A stretch of 64,000 nt of DNA, taken from Lachnospiraceae bacterium OM04-12BH. Its GTDB lineage: Bacteria > Bacillota > Clostridia > Lachnospirales > Lachnospiraceae. Shown here piece after piece: positions 26,667 to 36,064 of the stretch; the first letter of the stretch is position 1, and every line of letters begins with the position of its first letter. Position numbers and translations under genes: made by a program. Below the pieces are notes generated by a model, which was given only the letters and a program-made list of their open reading frames with translations, ran no database searches and was not told where the DNA came from. The stretch is taken from the NCBI GenBank assembly GCA_003490145.1, contig QULQ01000011.1:1-64000 (forward strand), given 5' to 3'.

Positions 26667-28217
26667 ATGAAGCGTTTTATCAATTGTGCTTTTAAGATCA
26701 TATTCAGCCGTACCCTGTTTATCATTCTGATGATCCTGGTGCAGCTTGCAGTGCTTTGCTTTGGGTTTACCAAGCTGGGAGAGAGCTTTTCCTATATCAC
26801 GGAGGGAATGAGCCTTCTGGGGGCACTGCTTGTTATTTTTATTGTAAACAGAGATGGTGCTCCGGAATTTAAAATGACATGGTGTATTCTGATATGCCTT
26901 TTGCCGGTATTCGGCGCATTGATCTATCTCTTTGTAGAGCTGAATCTGGGCGGGATCGGCCTGAAGGCCAGGACTTACGTAAGACTGAAGGAAACGGAAG
27001 GACTACTGCTTGCCACGGAGCGCACGAAGGAGGCGGTAGCAGAGAGCCGGGCGGATTTCAGGGGCTTTGCCCGTTATATGGAGGGAACCGTGGGCTTTCC
27101 GGCATACCAGGGCTCAGAAGCCGTATATTATCCGTCTGGGGAAGACAAATTTAAGGATCTGCTGAAAGAGCTGCAAAAGGCGGAGAGGTTCATTTTCCTT
27201 GAGTATTTTATCATGGAAAGAGGTATCATGTGGAATGCCATACTGGATATCCTGAAGGAAAAGGTAAAGCAGGGTGTGGAGGTCAGGGTCATGTATGACG
27301 GCATGTGCTCGATCATGCTTTTGCCCTACGGATACCCAAGTGAGCTGGAGAAGTACGGGATCAAGGCCAAGATGTTTGCTCCGATCAGACCGTTCCTTTC
27401 TACAAATCAGAATAACAGAGATCACAGAAAGATCGTGGTGATTGACGGAAAAGTTGCATTTACCGGAGGAGTCAATCTGGCAGATGAATATATTAATGAG
27501 AAAGAGGTATATGGACACTGGAAAGACACAGCTGTCAAGATCACGGGGGAGGCGGTCAGAAGCTTTACTGTGATGTATCTGCAGATGTGGCATGTATCAG
27601 AGAACGGTGCAGCTGATGAATATGAGAAGTATCTGCAGAATATTGTGTTTGATAAGCCATTAAAGGATGACGGCTTTGTCATTCCTTATGGTGAGATGCC
27701 GACAGTTCCGACAGAGGTGGCGAAAACAGTCTATGAATCTCTCTTTAATACGGCTAAAAAGTATGTCCATGTGATGACACCCTATTTCATTGTAGAGCAG
27801 GAATTTTTTGACACTATGCGTTATGCGGCGCAGCGTGGGGTAGAAGTGAAAATGATCCTGCCGCATATACCGGATAAGAAGATCGTGTACTACATTGCAA
27901 GGAACTATTATCCGAAGCTTCTGGAGGCAGGTATTCAGGTGTATGAGTATACGCCCGGTTTTGTCCATGCCAAGGTATTCTCCGTGGATGGGAGCAGTGC
28001 TACGGTTGGTACGATCAATCTGGATTACAGAAGCTTTTATCACCATTTTGAATGTGGCTGCTATTTTTATGACAGTAGTGTCATACAGGATATTGAGGCC
28101 GATTTCCAGAGAACACTGGAGGATTGTCAGGAAGTAACGATGGAATATTATAAGAAGCTGCCACTGTATCAGAAGCTGATCGGTACACTGTTCAAGCTGA
28201 TCGCACCGCTGATGTAA
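26667..28217 (+). CDS. cls: Cardiolipin synthase
   Basis: A membrane phospholipase-D-superfamily enzyme that joins two phosphatidylglycerol molecules. The 516-residue protein has N-terminal membrane helices (~13-35, 40-53 and 66-84). Two HKD catalytic motifs follow: H253 in HRKIVVIDGKVAFTGG and H434 in HAKVFSVDGSSATVGT, each followed by the expected Asp and Gly-rich turn. GGAAAGGA precedes the ATG. It stands alone, between the surface protein terminator and a bidirectional terminator shared with the convergent phosphorylase gene. Confidence 0.94.
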   Translation: MKRFINCAFKIIFSRTLFIILMILVQLAVLCFGFTKLGESFSYITEGMSLLGALLVIFIVNRDGAPEFKMTWCILICLLPVFGALIYLFVELNLGGIGLKARTYVRLKETEGLLLATERTKEAVAESRADFRGFARYMEGTVGFPAYQGSEAVYYPSGEDKFKDLLKELQKAERFIFLEYFIMERGIMWNAILDILKEKVKQGVEVRVMYDGMCSIMLLPYGYPSELEKYGIKAKMFAPIRPFLSTNQNNRDHRKIVVIDGKVAFTGGVNLADEYINEKEVYGHWKDTAVKITGEAVRSFTVMYLQMWHVSENGAADEYEKYLQNIVFDKPLKDDGFVIPYGEMPTVPTEVAKTVYESLFNTAKKYVHVMTPYFIVEQEFFDTMRYAAQRGVEVKMILPHIPDKKIVYYIARNYYPKLLEAGIQVYEYTPGFVHAKVFSVDGSSATVGTINLDYRSFYHHFECGCYFYDSSVIQDIEADFQRTLEDCQEVTMEYYKKLPLYQKLIGTLFKLIAPLM

Positions 28218-28295
28218 AGCTGTCCAGGCAGCCCGGTGGACAGCAGAGATAAGCAGCTGTCTGCAAAGCAGAAGCTGAATATGAAAATGAAAATG

Positions 28296-28325
28296 AAAAG
28301 AGGATCGCAGCAGCGATCCTCTTTT
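28296..28325. terminator. Bidirectional terminator between cls and the phosphorylase gene
   Basis: AAAAGAGGATCGC and GCGATCCTCTTTT form a perfect stem with A and T runs on the two sides. Confidence 0.9.
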
Positions 28326-28346
28326 CTAACCTGAAAAACATTAATA

Positions 28347-30782
28347 TTAACCCATTGTTACAACAACATCATAGGTTTCCTTGCCCTTTACATAAGGGAT
28401 AACGCAGCCTTCAACGGGCTTTCCGTCAACGGTGATGCTCTTGACACCCTTTTCTACATTGTCAGGGTTTACGACCTTGATGTTGTAGGTTCCTTCGCGG
28501 AACTGTCTTGTCAGCTCGAAATCACCAAAGCCCTTGGGAACACAGGGATTGATGCTCAGTCCCTTGTGAGTAGGATATACACCGAGGATGTACTGGGATA
28601 CATTGACGAAGGTCCATGCAGCAGTACCGGTCAGCCAGCTGTTCTTAGCCTCGCCAAAGAATTTGGCATCAGCACCGGCAACCATCTGGGAATATACATA
28701 AGGCTCGGTTCTGTGAACCTCGCTGATATCTTCAATGTAAGCAGGACAGGTCTTCTTGTAGATCTCGAAAGCTCTGTCACCTCTGCCGATAACGGTTTCA
28801 GCGATGGATACCCATGGATTATTGTGGCAGAAGATACCGGCATTCTCTTTATATCCGGGCGGATAAGAGGAAACCTCACCAAGCTCAACGTGATATCTGG
28901 TGTAAGCAGGCTGGAGAATCATGACACCATACTTGGTATCCAGCTTTTCCTTTACAGAGTTCAGAGCCTTTTCTGCAAGACCTTCCTTCACACCGACACC
29001 TGCCAGAACACAGAAGCCCTGGGGCTCAATATAGATCTGACCCTCTTCGCATTCCTTGGAACCAATTTTGTGGCTGTAAGCATCATAGGCACGGACGAAC
29101 CATTCACCATCCCAGCCATCCTTTAAGATAGCGTCATACATAACAGCAACTTCTTTACGCGCTCTTTCTGCTTCAGCAGTATCACCCATCAGCTCACAGA
29201 GCTGTGCATATTCTTCACCGTATTTTACAAACATACCGGCAATGAATACAGACTCAGCAACAGGTCCTTCGCTGGGGCCAAAGGTCTGGAAGGATTCACC
29301 GGGATGCTCGGAGAAGCAGTTCAGGTTCAGACAGTCATTCCAGTCAGCGCGGCCGATCAGTGGAAGCTTGTGAGGACCCTTGTGGTTTACAATGTAATCA
29401 AAGGAACGTTTCAGATGATCCATCAGAGGTGTTGCAACGGATTCATCATTATCAAACGGAACCATATCAGTCAGGATCGTGGTATCTCCGGTCTCTCTTA
29501 CATAGGCGCTGGTACCGGCAATCAGCCACAGCGGATCATCATTGAAGCCGCTTCCGATATCGGAGTTACCCTTCTTGGTAAGAGGCTGGTACTGATGATA
29601 AGCACTTCCGTCCTGGAACTGGGTAGAAGCGATATCGATGATTCTTTCTCTTGCCCTGTCAGGGATCAGATGTACGAAACCGAGCAGATCCTGGCAGGAA
29701 TCACGGAAGCCCATTCCACGGCCGATTCCGGATTCATAATAGGAAGCAGAACGGGACATATTGAAGGTTACCATACACTGATACTGGTTCCAGATATTTA
29801 CCATACGGTCAACCTTATCGTTGGATGATTTCACAGTGTACTTGGAAAGCAGCTTCTTCCAGTAGTCATTTAATTCAGCAAATGCCTTCTCAACATCAGC
29901 ATCTGTCTTATATCTGTCAAGCATAGCATAAGCACGGGTCTTATTGATGACACCATAGGATTCCCATTTTTCTTCTTCGGGATTCTCGATATAACCAAGA
30001 ACGAAAACGTAGGATTTGGTCTCACCGGGAGCCAGAGTGATATTTAACTGGTGGGAAGCGATAGGCTGCCATCCGCTTGCCATGGAATTAGTGCAGGCAC
30101 CCTTTTCTACTGCTTCAGGCTCATAAGCACCTCTGTAGGAACCAAGGAAAGCCTCACGGATCGTATCGAAGCCTGCGATCTCTGCGTTTACAGAGTAAAT
30201 AGCGTAGTGATTTCTTCTCTCTCTGTACTCGGTCTTGTGGAAGATGGTAGAACCTACAACCTCTACTTCACCGGTACTGTAGTTACGCTGGAAGTTCCGG
30301 CTGTCATCGTCAGCGTTCCAGAGACACCATTCTACATAGGAAAATACAGAAAGGGTCTTCTCCTCAGAAGAGTTGTTGGTAAGCTTTAACTGGCTTACCT
30401 CACAGGTATCGTTCATGGGAACAAAGGTAAGAACAGAAGCCTGAACATCATTCTTGGATGAAGTAAAGCGGCTGTAGCCGATACCGTGACGGCATTCATA
30501 GGAGTCCAGATCTGTCTTGACCGGTTCCCAGCCGGGATTCCAGATGGTATCTCCATCTTTAATGTACAGATATTTACCGTTGATATCCATGGGAACATCA
30601 TTGTAACGGTAACGGGTCAGCCTTAACAGCTTGGCATCCTTATAGAAGGAATAGCCGCCGCACGTGTTGGAAATCAGACTGAAAAAATCATTACAGCCCA
30701 GATAGTTGATCCAGGGAAGCGGGGTTTTTGGTGTGGTAATCACGTACTCGCGATTCGCATCATCGAAATAACCAAATTTCAT
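28347..30782 (-). CDS. cbpA: Cellobiose phosphorylase (GH94)
   Basis: Splits cytoplasmic cellobiose with phosphate into glucose and glucose 1-phosphate, saving ATP. At 811 residues it has the length of known cellobiose phosphorylases. The start [20 protein letters not shown] and the strand-rich N-terminal domain match the family. The barrel contains [17 protein letters not shown] (352-368), [16 protein letters not shown] and [12 protein letters not shown], whose WND aspartate D483 is the expected catalytic acid. There is no signal peptide. AAGGAG precedes the ATG. It is divergent from a LacI regulator and a sugar importer and shares an operator-like sequence with them. Confidence 0.93.
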   Translation of the reverse strand: MKFGYFDDANREYVITTPKTPLPWINYLGCNDFFSLISNTCGGYSFYKDAKLLRLTRYRYNDVPMDINGKYLYIKDGDTIWNPGWEPVKTDLDSYECRHGIGYSRFTSSKNDVQASVLTFVPMNDTCEVSQLKLTNNSSEEKTLSVFSYVEWCLWNADDDSRNFQRNYSTGEVEVVGSTIFHKTEYRERRNHYAIYSVNAEIAGFDTIREAFLGSYRGAYEPEAVEKGACTNSMASGWQPIASHQLNITLAPGETKSYVFVLGYIENPEEEKWESYGVINKTRAYAMLDRYKTDADVEKAFAELNDYWKKLLSKYTVKSSNDKVDRMVNIWNQYQCMVTFNMSRSASYYESGIGRGMGFRDSCQDLLGFVHLIPDRARERIIDIASTQFQDGSAYHQYQPLTKKGNSDIGSGFNDDPLWLIAGTSAYVRETGDTTILTDMVPFDNDESVATPLMDHLKRSFDYIVNHKGPHKLPLIGRADWNDCLNLNCFSEHPGESFQTFGPSEGPVAESVFIAGMFVKYGEEYAQLCELMGDTAEAERARKEVAVMYDAILKDGWDGEWFVRAYDAYSHKIGSKECEEGQIYIEPQGFCVLAGVGVKEGLAEKALNSVKEKLDTKYGVMILQPAYTRYHVELGEVSSYPPGYKENAGIFCHNNPWVSIAETVIGRGDRAFEIYKKTCPAYIEDISEVHRTEPYVYSQMVAGADAKFFGEAKNSWLTGTAAWTFVNVSQYILGVYPTHKGLSINPCVPKGFGDFELTRQFREGTYNIKVVNPDNVEKGVKSITVDGKPVEGCVIPYVKGKETYDVVVTMG

Positions 30783-30866
30783 AGCTTCTTCTCCTTATTT
30801 AATTAGTAGTATGTATTGAGTGGATATGATTTGTGAAATATTACTTAACGCTCCGAAAATGGGACT

Positions 30867-30881
30867 CGAAAACGATTAAGT
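30867..30881. promoter_or_regulatory. LacI-type operator near the phosphorylase promoter
   Basis: CGAAAACGATTAAGT occurs here and, identically, at 31121-31135. The A-rich/CG/T-rich core is typical of LacI-family sites. It lies just downstream of the minus-strand transcription start, where a bound repressor would block elongation. Confidence 0.72.
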
Positions 30882-30897
30882 AGTCTCTATGATCCAA

Positions 30898-30926
30898 ATT
30901 ATACATAAAACAATGGTATAATGCAA
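30898..30926 (-). promoter_or_regulatory. Promoter of the cellobiose phosphorylase gene
   Basis: On the minus strand TTGCAT (30926-30921), 17-bp spacer, TATAAT (30903-30898). It is followed by the operator-like sequence and a ~85-base leader. Confidence 0.75.
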
Positions 30927-31084
30927 CTACAAAATTGTGCAATTCGTAGCATGGTATCTCATAAAATGATATTGCTTACCTGCAAAAAGCTGCATTACAT
31001 AGGTAGAAAGAGGAAATATGGAACCGGAAAAGGCGTAAAAATGGGGAAAGTATAAAAAATGCCTAAAAAAATTTAAAATAAGTG

Positions 31085-31113
31085 TTGCAAAACTATAAAA
31101 GATGTTATATTAT
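31085..31113 (+). promoter_or_regulatory. Promoter of the LacI regulator/importer operon
   Basis: TTGCAA (31085-31090), 17-bp spacer, TATTAT (31108-31113). The operator begins 8 bp downstream, over the start of transcription. Confidence 0.65.
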
Positions 31114-31120
31114 AAAAGCA

Positions 31121-31135
31121 CGAAAACGATTAAGT
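31121..31135. promoter_or_regulatory. LacI-type operator at the regulator's own promoter
   Basis: Identical 15-bp copy of the site at 30867-30881. Two copies 254 bp apart, one at each divergent promoter, allow shared repression and possibly looping. Confidence 0.72.
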
Positions 31136-31164
31136 GTTTTACGAAGGTTTTAGGAGTTGCAGCA

Positions 31165-32175
31165 ATGGTATCGATGAAGGATATTTCAGCGGCTTGCGGT
31201 GTATCGATAGCAACTGTGAGCAAAGCACTGAATGATCATAATGACATCGGTAGTGAAACGAAGCAACATATCAAGCAGGTTGCCAAGGAGATGGGGTATT
31301 TACCAAACTCAGCAGCCAAGGCACTGAAAACAAACCGTACATATAATATAGGAGTTTTGTTTTCGGATGATAATCACAGCGGACTGACACACGACTATTT
31401 CGCTTTTGTGCTTGACAGCTTTAAGAGCACGGCAGAGAGAAAGGGATATGATATCACCTTTATCAATGTCAGCAGGAGCAGGGATCGCAGGATGTCGTAT
31501 TTGGAGCATAGCAGATACAGAGGCTTTGATGGAGTTGCAGTTGTATGTGTGAACTTCTACGATCCAGAAGTGGAAGAACTTGTCAGAAGTGAAATACCGG
31601 TAATAACCGTAGACCATGTTTTCAACAATAGAATATCGATTGTGTCCGACAATGTGAAAGGGATGAGAGATCTTCTTACCTATATATATAAACAGGGACA
31701 CAGGAAAATCGCCTATATCCACGGTGTGGATTCTTCCGTAACACGGAACAGGCTTTCCAGCTTTTACCATACGGCAGAAGAGCTTGGACTTTATGTGCCG
31801 GATGAATATGTACTGGAAGCTCCTTACAGAGATGCGGCAGCAGCGAGGATCATGACAGAAAAGCTGCTTGATCTGAGAACACCACCAACCTGCATCTGCT
31901 ATCCGGATGATTTTTCAGCATTCGGCGGTATGAATGCGATTATGGAAAGAGGACTTAAAATACCGGAGGATGTATCTGTTGCAGGGTACGATGGCATCCG
32001 GGCAGGAATGCATATCGAGCCGCAGTTGACAACGATTAAGCAGGATACTGCGAGACTTGGCAGATGTGCAGCAGAGAAGCTGATCAGCCTGATCGAAAGA
32101 CCAAAGAGCACGATTATTGAGCAGGTAGTTGTGGAGGGAAAGGTGCTTGAGGGAAGATCAGTCGGAAAGAGATAA
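31165..32175 (+). CDS. LacI family transcriptional regulator of the cellobiose locus
   Basis: The frame is open from 31102, but ATG 31165 has TAGGAG in front and gives the usual LacI start (VSMKDISAACGVSIATVSKA) and length (336 residues). The HTH covers residues ~4-25, with the hinge helix near 48-56 (NSAAKALKTNR). A periplasmic-binding-type effector domain follows (NIGVLFSDDNHSGL, GVAVVCVNFYD, VTVDHVFNN, SVAGYDGIRAG). It should repress the divergent phosphorylase and its own importer operon until a cellobiose-related sugar binds. The importer gene follows 80 bp later with no terminator between. Confidence 0.92.
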   Translation: MVSMKDISAACGVSIATVSKALNDHNDIGSETKQHIKQVAKEMGYLPNSAAKALKTNRTYNIGVLFSDDNHSGLTHDYFAFVLDSFKSTAERKGYDITFINVSRSRDRRMSYLEHSRYRGFDGVAVVCVNFYDPEVEELVRSEIPVITVDHVFNNRISIVSDNVKGMRDLLTYIYKQGHRKIAYIHGVDSSVTRNRLSSFYHTAEELGLYVPDEYVLEAPYRDAAAARIMTEKLLDLRTPPTCICYPDDFSAFGGMNAIMERGLKIPEDVSVAGYDGIRAGMHIEPQLTTIKQDTARLGRCAAEKLISLIERPKSTIIEQVVVEGKVLEGRSVGKR

Positions 32176-32255
32176 GGCATTTTCGGAAGGTAACACTTCC
32201 GTATATATAAATGCAAAGAAACAATTTCACACAATTCAAAGGGAGGATTTAAGTA

Positions 32256-33704
32256 ATGAAAAAGAAATTACTTAGCGCTCTGCTTTCAGTAGCTATGATC
32301 TCCAGCTTATTAGTTGGATGCGGTTCCAGCGCAGATACTACTGAGACAACAGAGACAACCGAAACAACAGAAGCTACTACAGAAGAAGCTCCTGCAGCAG
32401 AAGAAACAACAGAAGAAGCAACAGATGAGACAGCAGCAGCTGGCGACGAGATCACCTATGCTGGCGAGCTCGAGATCATGCACTATTCAACATCAGAGGA
32501 ATCTGAAGGTAATGGTGGTTCTGATGGTTTCCGTACCGTTCTTGCTGAGTGGGACGAGGCTCATCCTGACATCACATTAACACAGAACGTACTTGCTAAC
32601 GCTGAGTACAAGACACAGATCGCTACACTGGCTGCAGCAGATGACCTTCCGGATGTATTCTTACTTCAGGGTATGAACACAATCGCTTGGGCTGATCAGG
32701 GTCTGGTTTATGATTTAACAGAGGATATCAAGTCTTCACCTTACTACGCTGATTACAATACTTCTTACTTCGCACCTTTCACAGTTGACGGTAAGATGTA
32801 TGGTTACCCTGTTCTTACAGGTGGTACATGTACAGTAGTTATCTATGATAAGGCAATGTGGAAGGAAGCTGGCTTTGATGCATTCCCTACAACATGGGAG
32901 GATGTTGAGAAGGCTTCTGAGTACTTCAACGAGAAGGGCATCACAACTGTTGCATTTGGTAACGGTGGTAAGTGGCAGGCTAACTCAGACTTCCTGTCAA
33001 CACTTGGTAACAGATACACAGGTCCCGACTGGTTCATGGGTCTGATCGCTAAGAGTGGTTCTGCTTTCACAGATGACACATTCGTAGCAGCTCTTACTGA
33101 GACACAGAGACTGTTCCATGACACAAAGATCTTCAATGAAGACTTCAACGCTGTAACAAACGAGGATGCTCGTGAGTACTATATCTCTGGTGATGCTGCT
33201 GCATTCATCGGTGGTAACTGGGATGAGTCCTATATCGCAGCTACATTACAGGCAAGCAATGAAGAGAAGTACAACAACATCGGATTTGCAGTTCTTCCTC
33301 AGCCTGCAGATGCAACATATGCTCCTAACTCACAGAACATTGGTCTTGGATATGCTGTAGCAATCAATCCTAAGGTTGCTGATGATCCTGAGAAGTTAGC
33401 AGCAGCTATCGACCTTGCTGAGTATGTAACAGGTCCTGCATTCGCTAACTATGTAGCTACAAACTATGCTCTGGGCGGACTTACAAAGGTTGCTGACGTT
33501 GACCTGAGTAACTTCGATCAGATTACACAGGATTTCTACAACTGGTCTTATGTTGATACAGAGACATGTGAAATCTATGACTCCTATATTTCAAGTGCTG
33601 TTTGGGATGTATTAAATACAGACCTTCAGACAATGATGAATGGTGATATGACACCTGAAGATGTTGCTGCAAATGCACAGGCTGCATACGAAGCAAACTA
33701 CTAA
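32256..33704 (+). CDS. Sugar ABC transporter, extracellular binding lipoprotein (family 1)
   Basis: Lipobox LVGC gives lipidated Cys22, then a Thr/Glu-rich linker ([14 protein letters not shown]). The family 1 binding domain follows, with [32 protein letters not shown] and the aromatic sugar-stacking region near the C-terminus. Codon choice leans strongly to GCT and ACA and differs from neighbours, as expected for a very highly expressed gene. It captures the sugar for the two permeases downstream; cellobiose or short cellodextrins are inferred from the divergent phosphorylase. No ATPase is encoded here, so a shared MsmX-type ATPase elsewhere must serve it. Confidence 0.93.
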   Translation: MKKKLLSALLSVAMISSLLVGCGSSADTTETTETTETTEATTEEAPAAEETTEEATDETAAAGDEITYAGELEIMHYSTSEESEGNGGSDGFRTVLAEWDEAHPDITLTQNVLANAEYKTQIATLAAADDLPDVFLLQGMNTIAWADQGLVYDLTEDIKSSPYYADYNTSYFAPFTVDGKMYGYPVLTGGTCTVVIYDKAMWKEAGFDAFPTTWEDVEKASEYFNEKGITTVAFGNGGKWQANSDFLSTLGNRYTGPDWFMGLIAKSGSAFTDDTFVAALTETQRLFHDTKIFNEDFNAVTNEDAREYYISGDAAAFIGGNWDESYIAATLQASNEEKYNNIGFAVLPQPADATYAPNSQNIGLGYAVAINPKVADDPEKLAAAIDLAEYVTGPAFANYVATNYALGGLTKVADVDLSNFDQITQDFYNWSYVDTETCEIYDSYISSAVWDVLNTDLQTMMNGDMTPEDVAANAQAAYEANY

Positions 33705-33759
33705 GATAGGATGACTGGCAGGGGCACAGCTCCTACGCAGTAATAAAGAGATAACTCTT

Positions 33760-33797
33760 AACCGTTCTGCCTACCTTGTGCAGGCAGAGCGGTTTTT
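33760..33797 (+). terminator. Terminator between binding protein and permeases
   Basis: AACCGTTCTGCCT (33760-33772) pairs with AGGCAGAGCGGTT (33782-33794), then a T-run. Probably partial, lowering permease output relative to binding protein. Confidence 0.85.
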
Positions 33798-33824
33798 TAA
33801 AGGAAAGAGAGGGCGTTACATAGC

Positions 33825-34718
33825 ATGTTAAATTCCATAAAACCTAAAGCACGAACCGTGTTTCTCTATCTGATAGTTCCGGTTGTCTTTTTTGTATTCA
33901 CTGTATTTGTTCCTTTGGTAACCGCATTCGTTTACAGCTTTTTCGAATGGAAGGGTGGCCCCAAGAAGACTTTTATCGGAATTGATAATTATGTACAATT
34001 ATTTCATGATGCAACATTCTGGCAGTCGTTCGGCCATAACATTTACCTTGTTATCGCCTGTATCATAGGTCAGATCGGTATTGCATTTATTATGGTTATG
34101 ATCGTGAATTCCAAGGTTGTTAAACTGAAGGGAATCCACAGAACCTTCGGATTCTTCCCCAGCACGATTTCTGCAGTATGTCTGGGCTTGATCTGGAATA
34201 TGATCTATCACAACCAGTATGGTATCATCAACTGGTTTTTAAGACTTATCGGCCGTGACGATCTTTGTAAGGTATGGCTGAATGAGCCGAAGCTGGTAAT
34301 GCTTCTGGTTTCCATTCCTCTGATCTGGCAGTATATCGGATATTACATGGTAATTATCCTTTCAGCGATTTCCTCTATTGATACGGAAATCTTTGAAAGT
34401 GCTGAGATCGATGGAGCGAACGGTGTACAGAGAGCACTTTATATCACGCTTCCCCTGATTAAGAATACTATGCTTGTATGTATTACCCTTTGCGTAGCAG
34501 GTAATATGAAGGCATTCGATAATATTTTCGTTATGACCAAGGGTGGTCCCGGTACCGCATCTATGGTTATGGCAATGTATGGTTACCAGATATCCTTCAA
34601 CCAGAGTAATATGGGATACGGAAGCTGTATTTCCGTAGGAATCTTTGTTCTGGCTATGCTGGTTATCGGTGGATCACAGGCACTTGTTAAATTACTCACA
34701 CGTGAAAAGGAGGCGTAA
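33825..34718 (+). CDS. Sugar ABC transporter permease (MalF/UgpA type)
   Basis: A 297-residue membrane protein with about six helices. The ATPase-docking EAA loop is ESAEIDGANGVQRALYITLP. It pairs with the next permease, 2 bp downstream, to form the channel. A GGAAAGAGAGGG site lies upstream of the ATG. It belongs to the cellobiose-type import operon. Confidence 0.93.
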   Translation: MLNSIKPKARTVFLYLIVPVVFFVFTVFVPLVTAFVYSFFEWKGGPKKTFIGIDNYVQLFHDATFWQSFGHNIYLVIACIIGQIGIAFIMVMIVNSKVVKLKGIHRTFGFFPSTISAVCLGLIWNMIYHNQYGIINWFLRLIGRDDLCKVWLNEPKLVMLLVSIPLIWQYIGYYMVIILSAISSIDTEIFESAEIDGANGVQRALYITLPLIKNTMLVCITLCVAGNMKAFDNIFVMTKGGPGTASMVMAMYGYQISFNQSNMGYGSCISVGIFVLAMLVIGGSQALVKLLTREKEA

Positions 34719-34720
34719 AA

Positions 34721-35590
34721 ATGTCAACACATACTCAGGCAGTAGCGAAACCGCATCCGATCCGTAAGGGTATTCTTACAGTAGTGCTGAACTTTATCTG
34801 TATTGTATTTTCCCTTACCTGTATCTTTCCTATCGTCTGGATGATATATTCATCCCTGAAGGAGAAGAGAGTATTTAATGCAGATATCGTCGGGCTTCCG
34901 AAGAACCCGACACTGATCAATTATATCAGAATCTTAGGTAACTCTGATTATCATCTTGGTGAGTCCATGATGAACAGTGTGCGTACCACAGCAATTTCCA
35001 TTGTGCTGATCGTAGCCTTCAGCTTTGTCGTTGGATACATTCTTGCAAGAGTCCGTTTCAAGATGAACCGTCCTCTGTATGTAATGTTCCTGATGGGTAT
35101 GCTGATCCCGATCCACTCACTGCTTGTACCTATTTATGTAGTATTCAAGAAGTGTGGGATTTCCGATCAGTGGTATACACTGCTGTTACCCTATGTTTCC
35201 TTTGCACTTCCCATGGGTATCTTCCTTGTGGAAGGCTATGTAAAGAGTATTCCGGTTTCGCTGGAAGAAGCTGCAGCCATTGATGGCAGTGGATTTTCCT
35301 ATACACTGTGGCACATTATTCTTCCGATTTGTAAGCCGATCCTTGTAACAGTAGCTATCATCCAGGTATTTGGCTGCTGGAATGAATTCTCATTTGCATT
35401 AGTACTTATGAAGAATGTACATCTGCAGACAGTACCGCTTGCACTGACACAGTTCAAGGGTCAGTTCGCATCCGACTATCCGAAGCAGATGGCAGCTATG
35501 CTGATCACCATGTCCCCGATCGTTGTGCTGTACTTTATATTCAGTAAGCAGATCATCAAGGGAATGGTTGCAGGTGCTGTTAAGGGTTAA
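34721..35590 (+). CDS. Sugar ABC transporter permease (MalG/UgpE type)
   Basis: A 289-residue membrane protein of the carbohydrate ABC permease 2 group. The EAA loop is LEEAAAIDGSGFSYTLWHI, and a typical C-terminal FIFSKQIIKGMVAGAVKG follows. It is the last gene of the importer operon and is followed by a strong terminator. Confidence 0.93.
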   Translation: MSTHTQAVAKPHPIRKGILTVVLNFICIVFSLTCIFPIVWMIYSSLKEKRVFNADIVGLPKNPTLINYIRILGNSDYHLGESMMNSVRTTAISIVLIVAFSFVVGYILARVRFKMNRPLYVMFLMGMLIPIHSLLVPIYVVFKKCGISDQWYTLLLPYVSFALPMGIFLVEGYVKSIPVSLEEAAAIDGSGFSYTLWHIILPICKPILVTVAIIQVFGCWNEFSFALVLMKNVHLQTVPLALTQFKGQFASDYPKQMAAMLITMSPIVVLYFIFSKQIIKGMVAGAVKG

Positions 35591-35623
35591 CAGCTATCTG
35601 TCCTCTTTAACCTGTAACATTTT

Positions 35624-35657
35624 AAAATCCTTCCATGGTTTTCCATGGAAGGATTTT
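35624..35657 (+). terminator. Rho-independent terminator of the importer operon
   Basis: AAAATCCTTCCATGG and CCATGGAAGGATTTT form a perfect 15-bp stem with a short T-rich loop and a trailing T-run. Confidence 0.9.
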
Positions 35658-35736
35658 TTAAAAAAATTTAATGTATAAAAAGGCAGAAAGCGGAAAATAC
35701 TACTCCTGTAACCAATCAGACAGGAGGTAATCATAA

Positions 35737-35895
35737 ATGTCAAAGAATGAGTATAACCATAGTCAGGATAAGAATTCGCAGAACAGGAATTCCCAGAATA
35801 AGAACTCTGAGAATAATTCCCAGAATTCTTCCAAGAACAGCCAGAAGAACAGCTCTAACTGTTCTGATAACAGCAAAAACCGCAGCGAATATTAA
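35737..35895 (+). CDS. Small Asn/Ser-rich hydrophilic protein, 52 aa
   Basis: I do not recognise this. ATG 35737 has CAGGAGG in front, the frame runs to TAA at 35893-35895, and a strong terminator follows. The product is almost only Asn, Ser, Gln, Lys and Glu (NRNSQNKNSENNSQNSSKNS) with a single Cys and no hydrophobic core, so it should be disordered. It has its own ribosome site and terminator, so it is probably real. The composition recalls small acid-soluble-like or stress-linked disordered proteins, but that is only a resemblance. Confidence 0.6.
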   Translation: MSKNEYNHSQDKNSQNRNSQNKNSENNSQNSSKNSQKNSSNCSDNSKNRSEY

Positions 35896-35907
35896 AGTGT
35901 CTGCTGG

Positions 35908-35944
35908 AAAGGGGCTGTGCATGAAAGGTGCACAGCCCCTTTTT
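35908..35944 (+). terminator. Rho-independent terminator after the Asn/Ser-rich ORF
   Basis: AAAGGGGCTGTGCA (35908-35921) pairs with TGCACAGCCCCTTT (35929-35942), then T. Confidence 0.9.
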
Positions 35945-36064
35945 CAGTAAGATGGCAAGACAGATATGGGGAAAAAGATACAAAAATTTCTTATAATTCA
36001 GTATATTCAAGCTTTTTCATATGTGGTATACTCCTTATTAGAATGAAAAATGGCGGTATTTAAA

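Noticed and set aside
35740..35922. Minus-strand Ile/Leu/Arg-rich ORF opposite the small Asn/Ser-rich gene
   Set aside because: No ribosome site, and composition is explained by reading AAY/TCY codons backwards. The plus-strand frame has the ribosome site and terminator.
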